Source: Coenobita brevimanus (Eukaryota > Arthropoda > Malacostraca > Decapoda > Coenobitidae). Taken from it: a DNA stretch of 64,000 nucleotides. The DNA is taken from the NCBI GenBank assembly GCA_032717465.1, contig CM064690.1, positions 9,001,093-9,065,092 of the forward strand, written 5' to 3'. Made by a program: the position numbers and the translations under genes. Each line of letters starts with the position of its first letter. Within the stretch, counting starts at the first letter, position 1. The notes beneath the pieces were generated by a model. That model worked only from the letters and a program-made list of their open reading frames with translations, searched no databases and was not told the origin of the DNA. Shown piece after piece: positions 1 to 11,490 of this stretch.

Positions 1-390
1 ACGACTGATTTAAAGTAAAAAAATAATGCATCATCACACGTCTATCTCAACCATTATGAAACTAGAAGTACTGATGACCACATGGACAAATTATGCCAAA
101 CAGTAAATTACATTATGCTAATTTATGCTATATTGTCCGTTACATTTTATACATACCTTTAACGCATTTGACAAATCTAATTAGGAATACAAAATGCATA
201 CCAGGTATGCTATAGCCATATACATTTTACGTAACGTGCACAGTACGTGCATAATAATTGTACAAAATTTTTGAAGAGTAAAATCTGGCGTACCAATTTA
301 AAAAATTAATCCGCTTGATCCCAAGCGTCAAATATATTTAACTGATGGCCCAGTAAGATGAGTACTCTACATGTTAATCATTAACTGAAT
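1..390. other. AT-rich DNA without recognisable features
   Basis: No coding potential, repeat structure or RNA signature could be seen here. Confidence 0.5.
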
Positions 391-392
391 AT

Positions 393-394
<2 letters not shown>

Positions 395-470
<76 letters not shown>

Positions 471-473
471 TCA

Positions 474-545
<72 letters not shown>

Positions 546-546
546 G
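395..546. repeat. (AT)n-(CT)n-(AT)n compound microsatellite
   Basis: Alternating AT to about 469, CT at about 477-519, then AT again to about 545. Any open reading frame across it is an artefact of simple sequence. Confidence 0.95.
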
Positions 547-615
547 GATAATTTGAGGTGTTCCTTGCATTTCATTGATATTGTTCTGACTCAGCCATGG
601 GGAATATCTTTGCTA

Positions 616-2009
616 CCGCAAACTGACTTAGGACCTCCCCCTACAAAGTATTAAAAAACACAGAAATCATAGTATATAACAATGTTTGTTCATGAAATGC
701 CATTCATTAATATGAAATAATGTTTCCCTTGTTTTTCAAGTCCAATTGGATGCGTTTTGGCATGGAATCACTTAGATCTTTCAAGTAATCAAAGGATATT
801 TCTTTGCACCAAACATTTGTCAGTTCGGTCTTGAGGTTGTCCAGATTGGGTGTCTTCTTCTCTGGCATGATTTTCTTCATCTTTATCCAGTAGTTTTCTA
901 TTGGATTTAGATCCGGACTGTTGCCAGGCCAGTCGAGGACCTCAATCTGATTATCCTGAAGCCATTTTGTCACCTTTCTTGACTTGTGACATGGAGCTGA
1001 ATCGTGCATGAAAAAGTCACACCCATAAATAGCAAAAAAGTTTAACAAATGATCTTTCAGAACTTGAATGTACCGGCCACAATTCATCAAGTTCTTAGAA
1101 AGAAAGTAAAGGCCTCCCCCTCCCATTTCACCTGAGAAACACCCCCATACCATGACTGATTGTGGGTGCTTAACAGTCGGCACCGTGTAAACAGGGTCAT
1201 ATCGACTACGGGAGGCAGGGAGACGAACCTTGGCAGAAAGCACCTGGAACATTTGAAATGTGCTTTCATTGGAAAACATAACTTTTCTCCACTCATCTGA
1301 TGTCCAGTGTGCATACCTCTTGGCAAACTGAATGCACTTCTTCTTCATGTAGTCAGTGAGAAGCGGTTTGTTGGCTGCGGTGCGGCTTGGCAAACCCAGC
1401 TCCTTCTGCAAGCGGTGTTGGATAGTTTGAATTGAGACGTCTTGTAACAGCTGGGGACGCATTCTCTTCAATTATCCTGCTGTCAGTTGGGTATTCTTGA
1501 TTACTTCCCTCTTCAGAAGCGTATCTGTACCTCTGGAAGTCGTCCTCTTCTTTCCACTGCCATGTTTGTGCTCTTGTACATTATCAGGTGGCAGGCTACA
1601 CGCCGCAGCAAGAATCTTCATGATTGTCGACTCCGCGCGTCAAGTACGTTTACAAATCGTGTTGATAGTGATGCTATCCTGCCTCCATGCAATGATACAG
1701 ACCATCTCATCCCTTGAGCAGTACTTTACAAGCATGACAACTCGACTCTAGGAAAATGACAGGGCAAACAGTAATGAATACGAAAAAAGAAGGAGGTGCA
1801 AGCTCAGAGCGATGGGAAAACATACTCCCACTCTCGCTTCTGGGCAAGCACTGACGTGCTGAGTGTTTCACCACCTACCGCCAACACCAGAGGAGTTACC
1901 AGTTACTTCTTGCCCAAAAAATTCACTTGGTAGAGGTGGAAACACAGAACAAAGACAGACAACTCTCCCATAGCAATTCTGCGTGTGTAGGTCCTAAGTC
2001 AATTTGCGG
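616..2009 (-). mobile_element. Tc1-like DNA transposon, inactive copy
   Basis: Both ends carry the same inverted repeat facing inward, CCGCAAACTGACTTAGGACC on the left and, on the other strand, the same with one change (CCGCAAATTG...) on the right. The left end is preceded by the expected TA target dinucleotide (614-615); the right flank reads TG, probably a decayed TA. The 1.39-kb interval encloses one transposase pseudogene on the minus strand. Length, TA target and DD34E transposase fit the Tc1 family. Confidence 0.85.
707..1747 (-). pseudogene. Tc1-family (DD34E) transposase pseudogene
   Basis: A Tc1 transposase cuts the element out at its inverted repeats and inserts it at TA. The minus frame is continuous in homology over about 345 codons. 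The helix-turn-helix part (1475-1747) includes REVIKNTQLTAG. The DDE catalytic part (707-1471) includes VMVWGCFSG, DFFMHDSAPCH and SPDLNPIENYW. The second and third catalytic residues are D and E with 34 residues between them, as in Tc1. The first catalytic Asp is replaced by Asn (VMFSNESTF). Two in-frame stops lie at 1640-1642 (TGA) and 1472-1474 (TAA), each explained by one transition. The copy therefore cannot make active transposase. Only the downstream 254 codons form an open frame, and its apparent start (TTG at 1471) just follows the stop. Confidence 0.9.
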
Positions 2010-2093
2010 TGGGTGTAATTATTAAGTCATGATTTCCCCATTGCTGTACATCCAGCATTACTGTTTCACTTCTACAAGATACAGACCTTTTGT

Positions 2094-2215
2094 ACTGTTA
2101 AGGTGTTATTGAAGGCAAGGTGTTAATAATGTCAATGTGTTAACGATGTTAAGATGTTAATGATGTCAGGATGTTAATTAGGCCATGCTGTTAATGGTGT
2201 CAAAGTGTTTGTTAG
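2094..2215. repeat. ~15-bp minisatellite (left block)
   Basis: About eight imperfect units of a motif close to AATGATGTCAAGGTGTT. The same motif fills 18238-18448, directly after the Jockey poly-A end, so the LINE probably landed inside this array. Confidence 0.75.
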
Positions 2216-2595
2216 AGAGTAGACTGTAGCACCAGTCGAGCAGGGCAGTACTCCCAAAGTGGATAGAAAGCTCATGATAGAGAGAGCTGGAGCTCCCATT
2301 TCATCAGCCCTTGGGACTAACTTTTGACCATCCCCCTTTGCTGAACTTTTCCAGTGTTTCAGCAACAAAGAGAGAAGGCCAGCATCCTCTCCAGTACAAG
2401 CTCCTCTAATTGTCAACACCAAACTACATGCACATTACATACTACACTTCCTATTCAAATTTTTAAACAAATTGCACCTATTAATCAAGCCCCGGAGTGC
2501 CCAAGAGGGTGATGACCATCAAAGCCCCACCATCTTCCCCTCTCCCAGTGAGATGCTTGGAACCACTGGTTGACTCACTCGTTCATTTCTGCAAC

Positions 2596-4014
2596 ATTCG
2601 CGGCCTTACGTCTAACTTCCACTATTGAGCACCACTTATTCTCCTCTATACCTCATCTTCTCTTCCTATTTTGAGACTCAGCTGTCTGATGAAACTGATA
2701 GCAAACCCTTTTCTGTATCCCCCTACGTTCTCTATGCTCATTTCAAAGCCAGAGGTGGCTGATGTGTATATGTACACACCGACATATCTTGCTCTTGTGT
2801 TCCTGAACTTGAATCTTTTGAATTCTCTAGTTTCTGGCTTCGGCTTTACTGACATTCCCTGACTAAATAGATCTGTGCTGTTTACTTATCCCCTAATTCT
2901 ACTATGAAAAATTATTCGACTGTCTTAATTCTAAGATGGAACTCAATCTATCAATCTCACCTTTTTCTGAAATCTCCATTCTAGGAGATTTCAATATTCA
3001 CCACCACCTTTGGCTTGCCTCTCCTTTCACTGATCCACCTGATGAAAAAAAAAAAAAAACATCTTTTCTATCCTTAATTGACTAGGGCACATTGTTCGGC
3101 AACCTGCTCGTATCCCTGAAGGCCTTGGAAAGAATTCCAACATACATGACCTCTTTCTTATGACCAATCCTTCTGCTTATGCTGTTAATCTTTTATCTCT
3201 GTTGGGCTCCTCCAATCACAACCTTATCACCTTAACATGTCCTATCACTCCAGTAAAGCCTGTGGACCCCCCCAAGAATCATCAGTTGTGGCACTTTGGA
3301 GCTGCTGATTGAGAGGCCCTCAGGCAGTACTTCTTTGATTTTCCTTGGAATGATTATTGCATCCATGCCGAGAGCCATCTGAGTGTGCCTTGCGCATTAT
3401 GGAGGTTATTCTTTCGGGCATGGAAACATATTTTCCTTATTCGTACCCTTTAACTAAAGCAAAAAATAACCTTCGTTTAATCACACCAGTTCCAGTGCTG
3501 TCCACAACAAGGAGAAGGCCTACAAAAGTTACCAGAGCCAACTCACTCCTGAATATCATCCATTGAATGTTTCTGGCAGGAATCGTGCTTACAGTATTCT
3601 GTTCCTCACTCTGTTAAAAATAATTTCATTCATACTAAATGCACTGAACTCTCCAACTGAATTTTTCCCACTCCTTCTGGCTCCTTACCAAAACCTCCTC
3701 TAACAACTTTACTTATCATCCTCCCCTCCCCTTTTTCCACGCTGATGGCTCTGTAGCTATTTCTTCTACTGATGAAGCAGAATTCTTTGCTCAGACTTTC
3801 TCCTCCAATTCCACCTTAGACGCTTCTGGTGCTGTTCCTCCACCATGTCCCTCCCTCTTATTTCCTCATGGCTAACTTTGAAATTTCTTCAGTTGATGTA
3901 TTTTCTGCCATCACTAGCCTCAATACTATTGTCTGTCAACTAGTACCTTTCCTTCCTACTGGAAGTGTGCTGTCATTCAGCCTATCCCAAAGAAGTATGA
4001 CCATTCCCAGCCCT
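2596..4014 (+). pseudogene. Jockey LINE endonuclease and start of reverse transcriptase (piece 1)
   Basis: The endonuclease nicks the target so that reverse transcription can start. Seen in shifting plus frames: CNIRGL near 2597, an ETQLS-like segment, ISILGDFNIHHHLWL near 2975 (the GDFN catalytic motif), then LGSSNHNLITL near 3205 in place of the usual SDH motif. The piece ends with IPKKYDHSQPFN, the start of the reverse transcriptase, at the TTAA where PB-A1 inserted. Several stops and frameshifts show that the copy is dead. The family was recognised from the linker between endonuclease and reverse transcriptase and from the RT sequence further on. Confidence 0.8.
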
Positions 4015-4860
4015 TTAACCCGTCACGTCCCGAGCCTTTCCGCACCTATGACATCCCCCAGTCCCGAGCCTTTTTGGAAAAAAAATTTTTCTTCTAAAAC
4101 TTCCGCTTAGGTCGAGAAACGATGGAAAATCATGAAGAAAGTGGTCTCTGCGGTCTATAAGTGGTCTGTACAGGTGCGGTTTCCCCCCGCAGGTATCGTA
4201 TTCTGTAATGGGCTGGAGATGCGTTAACATTTTCTATGGTAAGGAATAATGGGACAAACAACACACAACACCTCTACATTTATTGAATTTGAACTAATAA
4301 ACAATAACAGTAACAATATAATGGATTTCAGACACATATATAGGAAAAATAAGCATTGTACCATCGCGCGAGCATAGCAAGTTAGGTCTGAGTCGTAACA
4401 TGCTATATGCTAATTTTCTGGTATGAGTCAACCTATCATTTTTTCTACTTGTATACTTCTGTTTCAATGACAATTTACCAATTACAACTGTTTATAAGTG
4501 TTTTCAGATGTTTTCATTCATTATGATGACATGCAGCATAAGTTTAGCGCACATCAGCTTAGTAAGCGCACTCGCTATGACTCGTATTTCAACATACCAA
4601 ATTGTTTTATCACTTTCCAATTATTTTCCCATTTACATAGAACCTTTCCTCCACCACTGTGAAGGTTTTCAATTATTTTCATTCATTACGAGGGCATTTA
4701 GCGATATGCTAGCGCCTATTCACGTAGCAACCACGATCTCAAACACTCGTGTTTCATCATCTACTTTATTTATTCACTCCAATTATATTTTCCCACTTAC
4801 ATTACACACGTTTACACCCCTCCAATGCACTGTACATACTTACTGCCATTATTTATTCAA

Positions 4861-5345
4861 GTGAGCGTGAGAATATCGCCTGAAAATACCCTCGCAAGGA
4901 ATGTTTCGTCATACATAATACTCACACACTTATATACTAATTCACTCACACACTTATATACTAATTATTCACTTTATCACTTGCTGACTTTTATTTTGAC
5001 TAATACGTGCCTTATTCATTCGACTAAGCGTCAGGAAATCTTATCTTTATAGACACGCTATGAATATTTGACTTAGAATATACATCATCATATACAATAA
5101 TATGAACTTATATTATACCCGTAAGAATGTCACATAATAAAAAATATATAATAAGGGGCCGTATTTATTGCACTGAGCGACAGAATATCGCATCAAACAA
5201 CCCTCTCTATGTAAGTTTCAACTTAGGGCAGATTTATATACTTACACCCAATGTGTTCACTTATGTTCTACCCGTAGGCACTTTATACTAATATTTGGCG
5301 ATCCACATGACTGATATTTTCACAGAGCGTCGTCTGTCGCATTTA
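4861..5345. repeat. Degenerate ~150-bp repeats in the PB-A1 3' region
   Basis: A block resembling GAGCGNCAGAATATCGCATC recurs near 4863, 5024, 5175 and 5324, a spacing of about 150-160 bp. Within it, a 24-bp stretch is doubled at about 4920-4970. Subterminal repeats of this kind can be transposase binding sites, but that is inference here. Confidence 0.45.
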
Positions 5346-5382
5346 CCTCATAATTTCAGCGTCCTTTCGCATTCACACCATG

Positions 5383-7861
5383 CTAAAATTGCAGCAACGT
5401 GTGATATTCACTAAAACATGGGTGAATACACAGACCCACGTCACTCTGCACGCACTCATAGCGGGTGTCCTTCCTCTGTGTCGTGAGTCTCACCTGGGAA
5501 TTACTGCACACGTGACACCTGCGCTGGGGCCTAGGTCTGTTGGGCTGGGGAGGGATAGGAGTGGGGAAATGGCGGCCGGATATTCTCTGGGGAGTCTGGG
5601 TAATAGGGGCAGTGCGGGGGCGCTGTTGAGGCCTTTCAACAGCATACTTAGCAAAGATTTCTCGTGTGAGCTCCCTCACAAACCCTTCAAAGGTTTCCTG
5701 AACTCCTGTGGTCATGGCGTGAAGGTGGTGGCAATTCAGAGCAGTGATATCTATCAAGTGAAAGAACAGTTTTTTATACCACTTCATCGTGGTCCTGGCA
5801 CACTCTACCGTCGATATCATGGAGTCAGACTGGTCCACGAGGCGCATGTTTATATTGTAATCCATTACACACTCAGGTTTCCAAACACGACGCCTGCTCT
5901 CGCTATGGTAATCAACAGAATCAGTACGGTGCATCAAGGGGCGGTGAACCGTGGACAAGAGGCTTACTTCTCTGTTGTGGTTCCACATTGTTGCAAGGAT
6001 GTTGTTTGCTTTGAAGAAGACAACCTCACTCCTTGCAAGTTTCCGCCCTACCTTGACCATGTGACGCCGGTTCACCTTTACGGTTCCACAGACTCCCGTT
6101 TCATGTCTGTGAAGATAACGAGCGAGAAGAGGGCTAGTGTACCAGTTGTCGAGGTAGAGAACGTGACCACGATGAAGGTAGTCTTGTATCATCGTCTTTA
6201 CCACTGCTCCCGAAAGTCCTATACTTCGATCTTCTATTATGACTGTCTGTGCACCGGTGTACAAGACTGTCTTGCACGTATCCAGTCCTACAGTCACACA
6301 TAACAAAGATCTTGAACCCAAAACGGTGCCTTTTGCTGGGTATATACTGTCTGAATGAAATATTGTCTCTCCACAACACGAGACTCTCGTCTATGACGAG
6401 ATCTCTATAGGGATAGAATGAGGATCGAAAGGTTTGCCTCAGGTGATCAAAGACCAGCCTAATTCGCCTCATTTTGTCAGTGTTGTTTGCATTTGCAGGG
6501 TCATTAGCATCATAAAAATGGAGGCGACTTAGAATTTGTTGAAACCGATTACGGCTCATCACTTGACCAAATATGGGGGTAATCATAACAGGGTCCCTAG
6601 TCCAGTAAGCAGGAATTCTATTTTTTCTTATTATACCCATCAAAAGGACAAGGGCAAAAAATAAGAACATTTCTGGAATGGAGACAGGGTAATCATAAAT
6701 CATAGAATGCCTACTCCTTGTTCCCAATCTTTCACTTTCTAGGCGCTGGGTGCTTGCAAACAGGTTTGTTTGAAAAACGATCTGATCTACGAAGGCCTCA
6801 CTGAAAAACAGGTGGAAAAAATCCAACCTGCTTGAATTGCAGTGAATACCTGGTGCAATGCAGCCAGATCGCCCTTGCTCAGTGAAGGGGTGAATGAGGG
6901 GAGAAAAATCACTCCCATCCTCCCAATCCCACGACACAAATCCCTCGTCCCCATCACCGCCTTCGTCTGGGTGGGGAGGAGATCCTGGTTGGGGAGGTTG
7001 GGGAGAAGGAGTACGGAGGGCTTCCCCACTGTCACTCCTCTTCCCTCTGCCTTTACCCTTTCCCTTTCCCTTACCCTTACGGCCTTGAGGAACATTAGGG
7101 GGCTGTGGGGATGAAATAGGGGAATATTGGGGAGCAGAAGACGTGCTGGGGAATGGTTCCTCCCCACCTTCCCCCTCCATTACCACACCACATTCTCTTT
7201 CACGCAACCTTGCTCGACCATGTGTTAGGGGATATTGGGGAGCATAAGACGTGCTTTGAAGTGGTTCCTCCCCACCTTCCCCCTCCCTCACAACCCCACG
7301 TGATACTGAACGCACCCGCACTGGCCCACGTGATCCACTCTGCCGCCTCACACTGCATAGGGAGAGCAATGACTCACCCACGTCACTCTCACTTTCCCTA
7401 ATCCCAGGAATTTCCATTTCACTCCCCACTCCCTCCACTTCACTTCCTACCTCCCCAAACAGAATGCTAGGCCCATACCTGCTTAGACGACGTGGTGTGC
7501 GCTCTGGGCCACGATGGGTAATCACCTCCCGTCCATACCACGTGGCAGCACGTCCCACGGCTCCGTCCTCGTCCTCGTCCTCGTCCTCGACCTCGAATTC
7601 TGCTTCCAAGGCATGCTGGGGATAGGGATATGACATACCACGTGCCTTCTTTGCCTCCTGCCCCTCTCTAGCAGCACGGTAAGTCACGTACTGCCGCTTC
7701 CTGGGTGACGGAACTTCCTCGTCACTGCTGGTGGTTTCTTCCTCCTCTGGCTGCACATAATCCTTGTCCATCTCCTCGTCATCCAGTGGGGAATCACTGT
7801 CGCTGGTAAAGGTGTCCAGGGCGACTTGAATTTCGCTCTCTGAGAGACCTCTCTTAGCCAT
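5383..7861 (-). pseudogene. piggyBac transposase (PB-A1), split by one frameshift
   Basis: A DDD transposase (DDE_Tnp_1_7 type) that cuts and pastes its element at TTAA. ATG is at 7859-7861, 3 kb before the 3' terminus. The first frame (7861-6134) holds an acidic Ser-rich N-terminus, two copies of a module containing EGEGGEEP (about residues 190-258), a KGKGKGKGKGRGKR basic tract (about 262-275) and the first catalytic Asp (VIDESLVLW, D491). Near 6262-6290 the homology moves into the second frame (6321-5383). That frame carries the second Asp (VLYLDNWYTS) and the third (YNINMRLVDQSD), then a C-terminal cysteine-rich module (RRCHVCS ... GLCIHPCFSEYH). All three acidic residues are present, so one indel is the only obvious defect. 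The full length would be about 830 residues, long for the family because of the N-terminal repeats. Confidence 0.9.
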
Positions 7862-8118
7862 GTCTGAGCAGGACCGTGGCTACCAGGTGAGTGGACGAGT
7901 GGCGGGCTAGGGCGGGTCGCGCAGGGTCACCGAGTGTCCCCGCCTGGTGGCAGGTAGGGGAAGGTCAGGCGAGGGTACGTACCGCAAATCAAGCGTGAAA
8001 TTTGAAAATTGTCGAAATTATGCACATTGCAATTGCACGACGTACTGGTACTTTGCCGGGACTGGCAAATGCAAATCGTTGCAACGTACCCATACGTCGT
8101 TGGGACGGGGCGGGTTAA

Positions 8119-8186
8119 CTATCACCCAGTTGCTTTAACATCCTGTACTTCAAAAGTTTTTGGACCAGTTCATAACAAAAAAATAT
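8119..8186 (+). pseudogene. Jockey reverse transcriptase bridge (piece 2)
   Basis: These 68 bases between two piggyBac insertions read YHPVALTSCTSKVFGPVHN, equivalent to the conserved YRPIALTSVISKVFE stretch of Jockey reverse transcriptases. It continues from piece 1 and leads into piece 3 (16717 onward). A one-base shift in the A-run at 8177-8183 is needed to stay in frame. Confidence 0.85.
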
Positions 8187-8580
8187 TTAACCCTCCCTGT
8201 CTCAGCTGATTTCTCACCAATGCCCCCCTCCCCAATCCAGGGAAATTTTCGAAAATTTTTTTTTGCCTCAAATCTCCGCTTTTTATCAGAAACATTGGAA
8301 AATACCAAAATAAGTGCTTACCTGGACTTATAAGTGCACTATACAGGTCTCTCTCTGAACACCTGTTACCGTATTCTCTGGGTGCTCGCTGCTGCTGTCA
8401 TGTTTTCTATGGTAGGGGTAACTATTGCAAACCACTCAGAATAGGTAGAGATCAGTCCTAGCCCTGCCTTGATGGCACACGTGTGTGCCCCTTGCCCCGG
8501 GCATTTGTGTGGCATTCTAGGCTATCGTTCCTGCTCATTGTGCAGTGTTAATAACATTAATACTTGGCAAGGTCAGTGTT

Positions 8581-10457
8581 ATGGGTAAGGGGAAGTGCAA
8601 ACCGAAACCAAAATGGGGTGCCAAATCCCCCAGGAGCACAATACAAACTGCTGCTACACCCTGTGCTGCACCCCCAACTGTTGTACGCCATCACACACTC
8701 TCTGCCAGACACTGATGCCCCCCACACTTCAGCCTTGGCCGTTGGTGATCCTGCTGCATCCAACGAACCTACTACTGGAACAATTAAACGCATCAGGCTT
8801 GATAGTGCTAGTGGTGAAAATGATGATGCTAGTGCCTCACGCTTCCCTAAAGGGGAGTGCTGAACTGGCAGTCACCGACCTCAACATCCAGGCATCAAAT
8901 GCCAACCACCCAGAACAATCCTCCACCATAAATTTAAACCCCTCCAGCCCTGATGACCCTGCCTCTGCCCTCACCACCAGCACCCCTCCCGTGGCCACGT
9001 ATCCCCCTCCCCGGCTCCAACTCCCTCCTGTCATACCACGCGATCAATATGTGCGCAGGGCATTCCCCTCCACATGCACATCTGCTGTCCGCAGTGTCTG
9101 GCGCCAGCGTACATCCACCCATCCCCTTATCACTCGACTTTCCGAACCTGTTCGCCTTATGTCTCCAGCACCTCCTAACATCTACGTCCACAGGAACTAT
9201 CCTGATCTCATCCAAGCCCTAACAACTGAGGGGCCTTTGGGCGTCAAATTTGTACTTCATGATGCCCTAATTAGAAGGAAGAACTTGCTGGAATACCTTG
9301 TGAAACACCTGGCAACTAACTGCTCTGTTACAGTCCTACACAATATACCTAGTGTCAAGCGAGCACGTCACCTGTACAACTCTTTGGGAGGACCGTGCCA
9401 TTGTCGTATGAGAGGGATAGGACTCCCCCCCCTCCCGAATACTGCTATGAACTACTCCTTCCACCCTGTACCTTCGTAGAAGCCAAGCCATCACAGCCCT
9501 TGTGTTATCACTGTTACGAGTCTGGCCACATTTCATGCTACTGCCAGTCTGCAGAATGGTGTGGTCTGTGCAGTGGCCCCCTTTCAACAACAACCTGCTC
9601 TGTCAGGCACTCCACCATCATTCACTCCCCAAGTCCCCGTGCACCTGACCCTCACTCATCTGAGTTCCCAGAACTGCCCCTACCACCCGTGCCACCAGCT
9701 CCCACTGTCCCCATGGCTGCCCACCCTCGTCTCCTACATTCACTGGAGTTCCAGTGTCCTCAGTGTGGGTGTGTGGGCGTCACTGCGTGGCACCTGGATT
9801 GCCCAACTCATCACTCAGCCCTCCCTGCACCTGCTCCTGCCTCCATTGCCACCCCTGCTCCTGGTCGTCAGCCGATATACCCTTCCGCCTCTGGTTCTAC
9901 ATTGTATCCCCCTCCCCCTCAGCCCCTGCCCCTCCCCATGCCCTGCAACAAGCTGCTCCCCCCTCCCCCCTCACCCCCTGCCCCACCCATCAGACCATCA
10001 ACTTTAGCTCCTACAACAACAGTACCAGGAACTGTGCAGTCTCCTTTTGTATGTACTCTCTCACTTTAATTTTCCCTCTCTGCCCACCTCCCAGCTCCCA
10101 CAAACCAACTCCCATGTAACTACCATACCTGCTATAATCCCTGCTACTTCCCTCCCTCCCATATCACCACCACCCAGCCTTGTCCCTCCGCCTGTGTCAG
10201 AGCCTCACCCTCTCACACAAGCCTCCTCTGTCTGTACTCCCTCACCCACTCCTTTACCTCATACATCCTCGCCTCTCTGTCACCCTTTCCCCTCCCCCTC
10301 CCTCCCCCTACCTCCCTCTCTCCCGGCAACTGCACGTCGTATGGGACCTCCCTCTCTCGTACCTCCCCACCCACTCTCCTCCTTCTTTCCCCCACTTCCC
10401 CAACCACCCGTTCCCCAACTCTCTCATGACAGTTCTCTGTCTCCCCCCTTATCCTAA
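8581..10457 (+). pseudogene. LINE ORF1 (gag-like, zinc knuckle, proline-rich), frameshifted
   Basis: ORF1 proteins bind the LINE RNA and form the particle used for retrotransposition. The likely start is ATG 8581, giving a basic MGKGKCKPKPKW. The sense then moves through frames: about 8690-8860 (hydrophilic, with IKRIRLDSASGENDD), 8850-9479 (with VKFVLHDALIRRKNLLEYLV) and 9395-10069. The last of these carries CYHCYESGHISCYCQSAEWC, a CCHC-type knuckle, and later CPQCGCVGV. A long Pro/Ser tail continues to 10457 in another frame. At least three frameshifts make it non-functional. The stop overlaps the ORF2 start as TAATG. Confidence 0.75.
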
Positions 10458-11490
10458 TGGCACCCAAACCTAGACAATATAAAATGTTATCTTGGAACAT
10501 ACAAAGCATTCATTGCCGCCTAGCTGACCTTTTTCATTATGCTTCATCTCATCACACTGCTGTTATCTGCCTTCAGGAGGCTTTCCCCAACTCTCGTCGC
10601 CCCAGACCCGCAACCAGGCTTCGGGGATACCACTGCTATCATATCCATTCTGGCCAAGGCCTGGTTACACACATTTGTCACACTATTCCTCACACCCTCA
10701 TTATCAAATCATCTGCCTCTTCTCACTCCTCCCTCTTTCAGATATTTCGCCTCACTGTCAATGATGCCTCCTTGTATATATGCAATGTCTATCTCAGTCC
10801 AACTTGGGATGACCCCACCAATTTAACTACCAGCCACTCTTCATCTTTCTTTTACCTGGGCAATTTTAATGTCTCTCATCCTTCATTTGGCAGTTCCTGT
10901 GCTTCTCCTGCTGGTCATCATCTCCATGACTTTGCCAGTAACCATCATTTACATTCATTCCCCACTTCTCATCCCATTCATGTTGGGGAAGGCTGTCTCT
11001 ATCTTGTCCTTGGCAGCAACGTGGTACAACATGCTGTCACTGTTGACATTGTCCCTATTCTTATCTCTGACCACAGTGACATCCTTGCCACAAATTCCAT
11101 TCCCATACTACGCTCTCAGCACCGCCATGTCAGGAAAAAGATTAATATCCCTATTCTGCTGCAACCCACTTTCAAGAACATGCTGGTTTGCCAGTCATTC
11201 GTTTACCACATCATCTGAGCTATACACCTCCCTAGTTACCGTAGTACAAACCATCTATGATCAATATGTGTTGCAAGTCAATCATATGAAATCCTCTGCT
11301 CGCCAGGCTGGGGAATGGGTAAGAGATCGCCGTCTGCATGACAGCGAGGAGGAAGAGAAGCGAGAAGCAGCCATGTACTGCACTGACCGCACCGCTGACA
11401 ACCTCCACTCCAATCTCACTGCAGCCAGGTCCTCCCATGACCTTGAACACAATGTTTGCCAGGAATATTGGCATGACTTTCTCCAGCATA

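Larger units (their letters stand above)
4015..8118 (-). mobile_element. piggyBac element PB-A1 (4.1 kb, one frameshift)
   Basis: Flanked by TTAA at 4015-4018 and 8115-8118, the piggyBac target duplication. The termini begin TTAACCCGTCACGTCCCG on the left and, on the other strand, TTAACCCGCCCCGTCCCAAC on the right. The transposase lies on the minus strand, so the left end is the 3' end. Removing the element with one TTAA joins the Jockey frame as HSQPFN/YHPVALTSCTSKVF, which matches the expected reverse-transcriptase sequence. Insertion was therefore precise. About 1.1 kb of AT-rich non-coding DNA lies between the transposase stop and the left terminus. Confidence 0.92.

Noticed and set aside
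5380..6303. A 307-codon open frame on the plus strand opposite the PB-A1 transposase
   Set aside because: It is the antisense shadow of a recognised transposase frame and has no protein-family motif.
6842..7401. Several open frames antisense to the PB-A1 N-terminus
   Set aside because: They reflect the low-complexity coding sequence on the other strand.
8934..9593. Minus-strand frames across LINE ORF1
   Set aside because: The plus strand carries the zinc knuckle and the continuous LINE logic.
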